From assembly GCF_024494645.1 (NCBI RefSeq), contig NZ_JANHDJ010000012.1:1-41481 (forward strand): 41,481 nt of DNA, in the 5' to 3' direction. Of the stretch, positions 14,937 to 23,446 are shown piece after piece (position 1 is the stretch's first letter; each line of letters begins with the position of its first letter). The translations under genes and the position numbers were made by a program. The notes beneath the pieces are model-generated. The model was not told where the DNA came from. It searched no databases and was given only the letters and a program-made list of their open reading frames with translations. This stretch comes from Halohasta litorea. GTDB lineage: Archaea; Halobacteriota; Halobacteria; Halobacteriales; Haloferacaceae.

Positions 14937-16720
14937 TGTTTTTCCGTTTTGACTCTGGTTTCGACGATCAGCTCGTAGTTCGGATCGAAGACGCTGTTCG
15001 GCTCGATACCGGCATACTGTGGAGTTTCGCTCCAGTCGACCGCACGGTACTTTTCGCTGTGATTACGAACGTAGTCGGTCCCATTCGGCGGAGTGATGGT
15101 CGACTGGGGTCCGTCAGGGGAGAACATGAAGAACCGTTCGCCGAGCTGGTCGGTGCCATCAGCGTCGGGATCGTTGTACGCGTAGTACGCCATGCGGTGG
15201 TCGAACCCGGCCTCACGGACAGTGTTCATGTAGGCTTTGTTGTGAGGGCCGTAGGTGTAGCCCGAATACCCCCACGTCACGACGACACCGTCGTCTGATA
15301 GCCGGTCGGCGAGCATGCTGTAGAACTCGACGGAATACAGATGGAGTAGGTCGTCGCTTTTCGCGCCGGGGAGATCCAGGAGGACGAGGTCGTACTCACG
15401 GTCAGTCCCCTGAAGATACGTATAGATGTCCTGCTGGTAGACCGTCAGGTGGTCGTACTCATAGGCATCGTTGTGGTACTGTTCGAGGAACTCACTGTGT
15501 TTGGTCCGTTCCATGAACTCCCCGTCGAGGTCGACCTGGTCGACGCTGACACCGTGATCCCGCAGGTAGTTCGCTGCGATCCAGTCGCCGCCACCGACCA
15601 ACAGTACATCCGTCTCAGTCGAGTTCTCGTACATCGTCATCGGGACATCGACGAGCCCGTGGTGGTAGGAGTCAGCCCAACTATCACACAGTTGGATCGC
15701 CGAATCTAACCGCAGACAGGTGTCTGACTCGCCAGCGAACAGTTGGTTCTCCGACTCGCCGTCCCACGACCGTTCGTATCGAATTACTTGCTGGTTTCGG
15801 GTGGTATACTGATCGGTGATCGACGCCGACACGGTGTCCTGTGGGTGTTCGTCCTCGATCAGCGATTCCATGTAGTAGCCCGTCAGTTCGTCGTCGACCG
15901 CTTGGTGCTGGACACTGACGCCCGCATAGACGGCGGTAAGAAGCAAACACGCAACCAGCATCGCTCGATGTTCGCGGAAGTTGATCACGCGATCGCCGGT
16001 GCTAGTGATCCCCCAGCGGTCGCTGAACCGCGCCACAAACAGAATGGCTGCGAGACAGTTCAACAGCGCCAACACGAACACCGACGGAATCAGCCCGAGT
16101 CGCGGATAGAGAACGAACACGTAGACGAGTGCTCCGAAGAGCCCACCGAGGTAGTCCATCGCCAACACGGTCGAGTAGGTGTCGTACTCCGTGCTCTCCC
16201 GGTCGGTATGAAACACAACCGAAAGTAGCCGGTAGGAACCGTTCTCAACTACCCGCCCGAGTCGCTTCACCCAGCCGGGTGGCGACGTCGACCCCGCCTC
16301 CGTCTGGACCATCGACAGCAGCAGCGGCAGCTCGAACCCCGATAGCACACCGACGACAACGACCGGTAAGCGCGCTGCAATCTGTACCATCCCGTTCGGG
16401 AGGACCTGTGGGAGTGCGGCGGTGTTCAGCCAGAGAATGAACAGAAAGCCGACCGGAGCAACGAGTGCCAGATAGACCTCTGTCCGAAAGAAGTTCGAGT
16501 GCTGGGCGTCGTCGAAGTGGCGAACGAGAAACGAGCCGACACCAAGCGAGGAGAAAAACAGCCCGATGGTGAGCCCGTACTGCGTGACGGTCCCGCCGTA
16601 CATGACCGTCAGTAGTTCCGAGTAAACGAGTTCGTAGGCGAAGCTACAGAGGGCGACGATACACGCGATCCCGTGTAACATCGCCTGCTTGGATACGACG
16701 GACGGAGTAGAGTCTGACAT
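14933..16720 (-). CDS. Membrane-anchored spermidine-synthase-like aminopropyltransferase
   Basis: About 595 residues from ATG 16720 (an upstream in-frame start at 16753 is less likely because MSDSTPSVVS immediately precedes the first TM). The N-terminal half has about seven hydrophobic helices (CIVALCSFAYELVYSELL, YGLTIGLFFSSLGVGSFLV and further), as in membrane-fused SpeE-like proteins. The C-terminal half is the Rossmann domain: DVLLVGGGDWIAANYLRDHG (about 370), VDLDGEF (about 395) and the catalytic-loop region YDLVLLDLPGA (about 445), then LYSVEFYSMLADRLSDDGVVV. The GGGDG-type loop reads GGGDW. Cytosolic spermidine synthases lack the membrane half, so the acceptor may be membrane-bound or a local metabolite. 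It overlaps the DUF2617-like gene and follows the Tat lipoprotein gene by 77 bases. Confidence 0.88.
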   Translation of the reverse strand: MSDSTPSVVSKQAMLHGIACIVALCSFAYELVYSELLTVMYGGTVTQYGLTIGLFFSSLGVGSFLVRHFDDAQHSNFFRTEVYLALVAPVGFLFILWLNTAALPQVLPNGMVQIAARLPVVVVGVLSGFELPLLLSMVQTEAGSTSPPGWVKRLGRVVENGSYRLLSVVFHTDRESTEYDTYSTVLAMDYLGGLFGALVYVFVLYPRLGLIPSVFVLALLNCLAAILFVARFSDRWGITSTGDRVINFREHRAMLVACLLLTAVYAGVSVQHQAVDDELTGYYMESLIEDEHPQDTVSASITDQYTTRNQQVIRYERSWDGESENQLFAGESDTCLRLDSAIQLCDSWADSYHHGLVDVPMTMYENSTETDVLLVGGGDWIAANYLRDHGVSVDQVDLDGEFMERTKHSEFLEQYHNDAYEYDHLTVYQQDIYTYLQGTDREYDLVLLDLPGAKSDDLLHLYSVEFYSMLADRLSDDGVVVTWGYSGYTYGPHNKAYMNTVREAGFDHRMAYYAYNDPDADGTDQLGERFFMFSPDGPQSTITPPNGTDYVRNHSEKYRAVDWSETPQYAGIEPNSVFDPNYELIVETRVKTEKQ

Positions 16721-16797
16721 ACTATGAGAGACTGACCGACCATCGATCGGCAACTACCGGATTCGAATCCGAGAGGCGTCTCACTCGTGGAGGCTCC

Positions 16798-17571
16798 TCA
16801 GATACGGGGTGAGACTTTCCATCGTTCGGTGATCTCCTTGCCGTCGACGGTTTGTTCGACACGGAGGTCGATACACTCCCAGCCGAGATCGGTCCCCTCG
16901 TCGGGGCCCTCGGCAACGACGATGTTGGCACCGACCCGATACCACCCTGGTTGCAGCTCCTGGACCGAGGTTTCGATTTCGGCGTCGGTCGGGGAGTCGT
17001 AGGTATCGTCCCAGTTTATTGGTCCGGGGCCGGGGTCCTGCTCCTCGAAGCGAGCGTTCGAACCGATGTATGCGACGCCGAGGGTGGCGATGTCGACCGG
17101 ATACTGGGAGACTTCGTCGTCGTGATCGTCGTACCAGCCGTTCGTATACGAGCCGCCCCAGAACCACGCCCGGCCGTTTGCGGTCCGTGGGGCCGAACTG
17201 TAGCCGCCGCTTCCGCGGCCAGTTGCGCCACGTCCCTTTGCGGCCCGGGCGGTCCCGACCGGGGAGAGCTTGGAGAGCGCCGACAGGCTCGCTGTCGAGC
17301 CATTATCTCGCGTTTGATTTGTGGGTCCGGCTGACGCGTTGACTTCGAGATCCCGCCGAGACTGCACCCAGCGGTTGGATTCGGCGAACGGATCGATCCG
17401 AAGTGTTGTCCCGTCGGCTGAGAGTTCGATGTTGTCGATAACGTTCGATTTCCGTGGCGGGGGTTCGTTATTAGAACCAATACAGCCTGCAATGGCAGTA
17501 AGCCCGCCAGTAGCAACGATGCTACTGGTTCTGAGCATGGTACGCCGATCTATTGGTTGCTTAAATTTCAT
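16798..17571 (-). CDS. Tat lipoprotein of unknown function, first gene of the aminopropyltransferase cluster
   Basis: A 257-residue protein with a twin-arginine motif (DRRTMLR, residues 8-14) and a lipobox ending at Cys30 (LTAIAGC), so it should be exported folded and lipid-anchored outside. The middle is Gly/Ser/Arg-rich (about 100-130), followed by a mature domain with many aromatic residues (GRAWFWGGSYTNGWYDDHDDE, LGVAYIGSNARFEEQ) and a beta-rich end (QPGWYRVGANIVVAEG). I recognise no family. Its ATG at 17571 is preceded by an AT-rich leader and is probably the promoter-proximal gene of the cluster. It may be the outside sensor or substrate-binding part of the system, which is inference from position. 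Confidence 0.72.
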   Translation of the reverse strand: MKFKQPIDRRTMLRTSSIVATGGLTAIAGCIGSNNEPPPRKSNVIDNIELSADGTTLRIDPFAESNRWVQSRRDLEVNASAGPTNQTRDNGSTASLSALSKLSPVGTARAAKGRGATGRGSGGYSSAPRTANGRAWFWGGSYTNGWYDDHDDEVSQYPVDIATLGVAYIGSNARFEEQDPGPGPINWDDTYDSPTDAEIETSVQELQPGWYRVGANIVVAEGPDEGTDLGWECIDLRVEQTVDGKEITERWKVSPRI

Positions 17572-17633
17572 TTTTTAGCTTTTACTGCTAATTGGTTATC
17601 AGGTGACTTCTGCGCAATGATATTAAAACCTAA

Positions 17634-17933
17634 TCAACTGTAACAGTCGCGTAGTCGACTATCGGTATCTCGTGATGTTTGTAAGAACGTATCTCGTCTT
17701 CTGTAAAAGTATATATCAGAACGGATCGAACTCTTAGCGGCCGATTTTACCGTCGATTCGCCGTACCATTGAGCAAGAGACACAGCATGAAGGGTTCCAA
17801 CGATGGTCGAACTGAGGGCGACCCCCACGAACGGAAACTGAACGATCCGCCCCGATGCAAGACCGAGTATGACGATCAGCCCGAACAGTGAGGCCCATAA
17901 GATGTCGAGCGGTGCCAGCTCGTATTCAGGGGG
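17634..17933 (-). pseudogene. 3' relic of a membrane protein gene
   Basis: The minus-strand frame is open from a TGA at 17936-17934 to 17634. Its first 65 codons read as membrane protein: YELAPLDILWASLFGLIVIL, LASGRIVQFPFVGVALSSTI, VGTLHAVSLAQWYGE. There is no start codon before the hydrophobic part (only an internal GTG at 17828), and the last 35 codons look random. It is a truncated gene piece. The adjoining 17937-18030 holds a skewed low-complexity sequence and no gene. Confidence 0.45.
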
Positions 17934-18030
17934 TCACTATGCGGTGCTGTATCTCCTCCCTACTGTGCTTTTCGGTCGCTTCGCTCCCTTCGTTGCTCCT
18001 TGAGGAAAGGGACTTAGCACCTAATTTCAG

Positions 18031-18792
18031 TTAAATCCACAGCGGGATTGAGAACACTACACCGTTGAACAGCCCGTGAACGAAGGCTGGAGCAACGAGG
18101 GTGTCTGTTCGATGGTATACCCAACCGAATATTGCACCCATGAGCGTGTAATAAACCGACATATGAGTAATGACGGCGGGAGGTGGGGACAACAAAGCGA
18201 CTGGGTAGACGTGGAAGAGCGCGAACACTGCTCCGGCGATGCTGATAGCAGCTATAGGGCCGAGCGCCTCTCGAAGTCGACCCTGGATCACCCCACGGAA
18301 GAAGAACTCCTCGACAGGGCCGATCACCGAGATCGACAGGACGGCCCCTACCACAAGCCCCGAGCCAGCTACCTCGCCGAGTCCGCTGTACTCCATATAC
18401 CCAGGTGAGAATTCGAGTATAGGAACGATGCTGTCAGTGATAGCAAGCGAGAGAAACGCCGTGACGAAACTCCCGATCAGACCAACGAACAGGATCGGAT
18501 AGACCTGCCGTATAGGCAGACCAACGGGGAGACGAAACGACGACCGAAAGTGGAGATAGATACTGCCGACCAGAAGAAAGGCAAGCTCCGATCCAACAGT
18601 TACTGCAGCAAAGGTGAGTGTATCACTCGTATCACTTCCAACCATGCTAACGACAGCCAGTGTCGCTGAGATGTGTGCGGCTACTGTGACTAAAATAACG
18701 CCGGTGAGGACGAGTGCTGTGCGGACGATACTGGTTCGATTAATATACTTCTCAGGGACGCCTTCTGTGAGTGTCGACGCTGCATCCGACAT
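18031..18792 (-). CDS. CPBP-family intramembrane metalloprotease
   Basis: A 253-residue membrane protein with about seven or eight hydrophobic helices. The CPBP (CAAX protease/bacteriocin-processing, Abi) motifs are intact: EEFFFRG (Glu161, Glu162, Arg166), the FxxxHxxP-like ALFHVYP (His194) and a late HGLFN (His239, Asn243). These residues form the intramembrane glutamate/His active site. Substrates of haloarchaeal members are mostly unknown. The gene is divergent from the ArsR-type regulator at 18903 with a 110-base shared promoter region. Its 3' end abuts relic sequence. Confidence 0.9.
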   Translation of the reverse strand: MSDAASTLTEGVPEKYINRTSIVRTALVLTGVILVTVAAHISATLAVVSMVGSDTSDTLTFAAVTVGSELAFLLVGSIYLHFRSSFRLPVGLPIRQVYPILFVGLIGSFVTAFLSLAITDSIVPILEFSPGYMEYSGLGEVAGSGLVVGAVLSISVIGPVEEFFFRGVIQGRLREALGPIAAISIAGAVFALFHVYPVALLSPPPAVITHMSVYYTLMGAIFGWVYHRTDTLVAPAFVHGLFNGVVFSIPLWI

Positions 18793-18902
18793 GGTGGAGA
18801 AGTGTATCGGACCGGAGGTAAGTGTTATCTGAATGACTATTAAGTTGGATTACTGACGTGTGAGACCGGAAGACGTACGAGATAGAAAGCTCAGTGGAAA
18901 CC

Positions 18903-19775
18903 ATGGCGAACTCGGGAGAGCCTTCCGATGGTACGTATTCAGTGTTAACCGACGAGACACGTCTTCGGATCCTCTTTGCGCTTGCCGAACAGTACAATGA
19001 TGCGTGGTCATCGGGGTGCCCCTCGTTTTCGGAGTTGCGTGATCGAGTCGGCGTAGAGGACACGAGTCGGTTCAGTTATCATCTCGATGAGCTACAAGAC
19101 GAGTTCGTTCACAAGGTCGACGGGCAGTACCGGCCCCAAGTAGCCGCTCTCGAGATCGTGGCGGCGATCCGAGCAGGGATGTACGACAAGGAGGTGATGG
19201 TCGATCAACAGCAGATCGACTACGACTGCCTACATTGTGAAGGGGCACTCGTCGCATGCTATCGGGATCACTATCTGTACGTTGGGTGCCCAGATCACGG
19301 CGCAGCAATCGCCTATCCGACCCCGCCTCGGGCAGTAGTGGATCGGTCTTTGGAGGAGGTTATCGATCTCTCACTTCGAAAACACGCCTGCGATTTACGA
19401 CTGCTCCGTCAGGGAGTCTGTCCGCACTGTTGGGGCACCGCTGAGCTCTCGTTTCCACGGGACTCCGTGCCGGATTCATACCTCCTTGACAACGTTCCGT
19501 ATGCAACGGCGATGTGTGATGTCTGTTGGCTGTCCTATCCGCTTCCGGTCGCGCATCTGGTTCTCGGACACTCCGCCGTCGACCAGTTGTACGCAGATCA
19601 CGGACTTGGTCCGGCAGACACACAGCTCGGCCCCCATGATCTAGCACGAGTGAGTGCTGTCGACTACTATGAAAGCAAGCCACCAGCAGCCCGGCTTACC
19701 ATCGGACTCAGTGATCAACCGCTTGTTTTCGAACTCGACGAAAACGTGCGTATTCACGATTACTGGCAGACATAA
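18903..19775 (+). CDS. ArsR-type winged-helix regulator with zinc-ribbon domains (DUF7351-like)
   Basis: A 290-residue haloarchaeal regulator from ATG 18903. Residues about 10-85 form an ArsR-like winged helix (LTDETRLRILFALAEQYND, RFSYHLDELQDEFVHK). A first Cys pair lies in DCLHCEGALVACYRDHYLY and GCPDHG; a second set is CPHCWGT and MCDVCW. These suggest two zinc ribbons forming the C-terminal sensing or dimer domain. The size and order match the DUF7351-type HTH proteins that are abundant in Halobacteria. It is divergent from the CPBP protease gene and is the likely candidate to control it. The ligand is unknown. Confidence 0.85.
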   Translation: MANSGEPSDGTYSVLTDETRLRILFALAEQYNDAWSSGCPSFSELRDRVGVEDTSRFSYHLDELQDEFVHKVDGQYRPQVAALEIVAAIRAGMYDKEVMVDQQQIDYDCLHCEGALVACYRDHYLYVGCPDHGAAIAYPTPPRAVVDRSLEEVIDLSLRKHACDLRLLRQGVCPHCWGTAELSFPRDSVPDSYLLDNVPYATAMCDVCWLSYPLPVAHLVLGHSAVDQLYADHGLGPADTQLGPHDLARVSAVDYYESKPPAARLTIGLSDQPLVFELDENVRIHDYWQT

Positions 19776-19923
19776 TAGTCAATACCTGCTTACACATCGG
19801 TTTCGATCGGATTCTGGGTTTTTCCATAGTCAATATTGGCCCTCTGACTGGACAGTTATACTTCGAGAGACAGTCACTCAATGTTCAGGATTTAAGTGCT
19901 ATAGCTGAAATTTTCCAGAGGAT

Positions 19924-20121
19924 ATGTTTGTTCAACTCGCAGGAGTTGGATTTGTGCTACTCGGAATTGTGTATCTAATCATCCCTAGAAAGATCTATCA
20001 CTTTGCTCCTAAATTCTTACGTGATCCACAGTCTGAACCGTCTGAACCAGATGACTCGATGATTTGGATTTTTCGATTTATCGGGATTTGTCTCGTCATA
20101 ATAGGCATCTCATATTCATAA
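19924..20121 (+). CDS. Small two-TM membrane protein (DUF6199-like)
   Basis: 65 residues: a hydrophobic helix (FVQLAGVGFVLLGIVYLII), a short basic/aromatic cytosolic segment with SEPSEPDD, and a second helix (IFRFIGICLVIIGISYS) ending the protein. The layout is that of small DUF6199-like membrane proteins. The gene stops at the left edge of the TnpB element, so the element sits directly behind it. Function unknown. Confidence 0.62.
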   Translation: MFVQLAGVGFVLLGIVYLIIPRKIYHFAPKFLRDPQSEPSEPDDSMIWIFRFIGICLVIIGISYS

Positions 20122-20222
20122 TGAATGCAAGGCGGAAACCCGCGTCTTCAGGCGCGGGAGGAAGCCGACAACACCTACACAAACCACTCAGTTGCAGGCT
20201 TACTCCCCCACGCCAACCCAAA

Positions 20223-20233
20223 TTAATATAAAT
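20223..20233 (+). promoter_or_regulatory. TATA-like element of tnpB
   Basis: TTAATATAAAT lies about 29 bases before the tnpB ATG at 20259. This spacing is right for a haloarchaeal TATA box with a leaderless transcript. It is the clearest TATA candidate in this part of the window. Confidence 0.5.
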
Positions 20234-20258
20234 ACAGGCTACTACATATGAAGTACAG

Positions 20259-21545
<1,287 letters not shown>

Positions 21546-21717
21546 CTCTAACACACTTTAATTACTACACCTACTATACAGAACTATTTCAACCGAGTAT
21601 ATCGGTCCGTCAGAGTAACCAACTGAGAGTGAGTTCCGCAAAAGGAATTACACTGGAAAATGAAAAAAGGAGTTGACTCTTCCGCGGGTTTATTGTGCAG
21701 GGTGAAAAGAAGCTAAT

Positions 21718-21996
21718 ATGTCCTACAACAAGGCGAAAGCCGCAGCCCCAATAGCGACCGGTATTCTCTTCGCCGGGACAGCTACACGAGAAGTCGCACA
21801 GCACGGACTCGAAATCTGGACGGTATTGGCGCTGGCTGGCGGCCTCTCCGCAGTCGCTGTCGGTCTCGGCGTTCTGACTGGCTTCGGGGGATTCGACTCC
21901 GACGGCCTTGACGGACACCGCGACCGGACGACAGTCGCACTTACCGGCCTCGCGCTGACGTGTATTTCCGTTGGTGCCGGGATCGCACTGGCGTAG
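21718..21996 (+). CDS. Small hydrophobic membrane protein of unknown function
   Basis: A 92-residue protein with three likely membrane helices: AAAPIATGILFAGTATREV, WTVLALAGGLSAVAVGLGVL and TVALTGLALTCISVGAGIAL, and a charged loop (SDGLDGHRDR). Haloarchaeal codon usage and a proper ATG support it. No family is recognised. It lies just downstream of the TnpB element and upstream of a structured noncoding stretch. Confidence 0.6.
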   Translation: MSYNKAKAAAPIATGILFAGTATREVAQHGLEIWTVLALAGGLSAVAVGLGVLTGFGGFDSDGLDGHRDRTTVALTGLALTCISVGAGIALA

Positions 21997-22105
21997 ACGA
22001 CGCCCTACTGACCCGCATCCGCGCTACATCTGATAACCACTCGTCGTGTAGAATTATTCAAACACCACGTCAACAGGGGGGAAGCGATGTAGTAAGAGAG
22101 GACAA

Positions 22106-22173
22106 CCACGCCAGCGGGGGAAACTGGCGTGGCAGTGGGGGCAAGGTAAATCAACGGTCGGGGATTTCGTTGA
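22106..22173. repeat. Two adjacent hairpins in an intergenic region
   Basis: CCACGCCAG at 22106-22114 pairs perfectly with CTGGCGTGG at 22124-22132 over a nine-base loop. Downstream, TCAACG at 22151-22156 pairs with CGTTGA at 22168-22173. The two stems lie 110-180 bases behind the small membrane protein gene and ahead of the dead HTH_10 gene. They could be a structured RNA, a terminator-like element or the remains of an IS200/605-type end. Confidence 0.5.
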
Positions 22174-22245
22174 TGTTCCCTATCCAAACAGAGGTGTTGG
22201 ACTGGCAAGAATGATTAACCTAACAGCTTAGGGTCCCCCTGTCGA

Positions 22246-22592
22246 CGCGGCATTCCAGAGGACATTTTCCGAGCCGGTGTAGTCAATCCAGTAACGTAGT
22301 ATGTGACCGACACGGATGGCGTTGAACTCTTGCTCAAACCACTGGCCAAAGAGATCGATTTCGAGTCGGTCGACGGTGGGATCCTAACCGACAAACAGGA
22401 ACAAACGCTCAGGACAGCCTTCAAGATGGCTACTTCAGCGTTCCACGGGAGGCTCATCTTAACGATGTCGCAGACCGACTAGGGATCTCACCATCGTCGA
22501 CCAGTGCACTTCTGAGATGAGGGATGGATGAGTCGCTCTCGAGTGTTGCAAGGACCCGGAGTTCTGCCTCAGTGTACACAGTATTGCAATAG
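22246..22592 (+). pseudogene. Dead HTH_10 (bacterio-opsin activator type) regulator, 3' part
   Basis: The plus strand reads RGIPEDIFRAGVVNPVT, then a TAG at 22297-22299, then YVTDTDGVELLLKPLAKEID and ILTDKQEQTLRTAFK. After a frameshift near 22425 it continues in another frame as GYFSVPREAHLNDVADRLGI and SPSSTSALLR, with a TGA at 22518-22520 and in-frame residual sequence to 22592. This is the BAT-domain end plus the HTH_10 domain of a Bat-like regulator, with at least three disabling changes. The 5' part of the gene is missing. Confidence 0.72.
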
Positions 22593-22648
22593 AACGAACT
22601 GAGATAAATAACTCCGTAGTTACGCAACGAAAGTACTACCGGGGTAGC

Positions 22649-23245
22649 TTACTCACCTGCCATCGCCTCTCCAATCCGGCGCTCGGTCGGTTCTGCGAGA
22701 TAGGGTTCCGTAGCCGAGTAATCACTCCAGCCACCGATAGCCATCATAGTGCGGATGTCGACTTGGCGTTCGACGAGGTAGTAGGTAGCCCAGCTGCGGC
22801 GGAGATCATGCGAAGAGACAGACGTCCACCGGTTGTTACCCGTTTCGTCGGCAATTATCTGTGTTGCTTCCTTCACCCAGCGTCGGACTGATGGTGTAGA
22901 TGCGTCGACCCACCGATCAGACTCAGAGAGACTACGTTCACGAGAATACTTGTGGATGTCGTCAGCTACGCTTTCGGGCATCCACGCATCCCGGGTCTTC
23001 TGACCACCACCTTTGGTATTCTTCCCCTGAACCTCGAAGAGCCAGATTTCGCCGTTTTTCGACCATCTGAGTTCCTCAGTGCTTGGATACGAGACTTCGC
23101 TCACACGGAGTCCGCACCGCCCCATGAGTTGCATAGCAATTTCTCGTTCCCATCCTTCGCTTCCAGCAGTCTCTTCAAGACGGTCTATCTCTTCAGGTGA
23201 TAGCCAGCATTTGACGACCGTGTTTGAATCATCGATGCGAACCAT
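22649..23245 (-). CDS. Short tyrosine recombinase/integrase (catalytic domain only)
   Basis: 198 residues covering the tyrosine-recombinase catalytic domain: Arg47 in GLRVSEV, a Lys in the KNTKGGGQK hairpin (74-83), HDLRR (His146, Arg149), GGW (Trp173 in the second His/Trp position) and the nucleophile Tyr182 in EPYL. Typical integrases are 300-400 residues with an N-terminal core-binding domain, which is absent here; only about 20 residues precede the catalytic part. The GWSDYSATEPYL end is common in haloarchaeal virus and provirus integrases. A TATA box lies at the right distance for a leaderless transcript, and all catalytic residues are kept, so it may work as a minimal recombinase. No att site or tRNA is seen nearby. 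Confidence 0.85.
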   Translation of the reverse strand: MVRIDDSNTVVKCWLSPEEIDRLEETAGSEGWEREIAMQLMGRCGLRVSEVSYPSTEELRWSKNGEIWLFEVQGKNTKGGGQKTRDAWMPESVADDIHKYSRERSLSESDRWVDASTPSVRRWVKEATQIIADETGNNRWTSVSSHDLRRSWATYYLVERQVDIRTMMAIGGWSDYSATEPYLAEPTERRIGEAMAGE

Positions 23246-23267
23246 GAGCGGATAGATTAGCGTATTC

Positions 23268-23277
23268 GATTATAAAC
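23268..23277 (-). promoter_or_regulatory. TATA-like element of the integrase gene
   Basis: Read leftward, GGTTTATAAT lies about 25-30 bases before the integrase ATG (23245-23243). This spacing fits a leaderless haloarchaeal transcript. Confidence 0.45.
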
Positions 23278-23446
23278 CGATGTGTCGATCCGTGAGAGAT
23301 AGCATACAGCAGCAGATATGGGTGAACTCCAATCGAGTTGAGACATAACTCTCCTACGTCTCAGAATAATGCGTCACAGCTACACGAGAGTCAATATTCA
23401 GTACCGGCGAAAGTACCACCCTTCCTAATCATAATGCTCCGAACTG

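Noticed and set aside
17937-18030. Possible IS end (GGTGCTGTATCTCC ... AGCACC)
   Set aside because: The inverted match is only six bases and no transposase is nearby, so I cannot support a mobile element.
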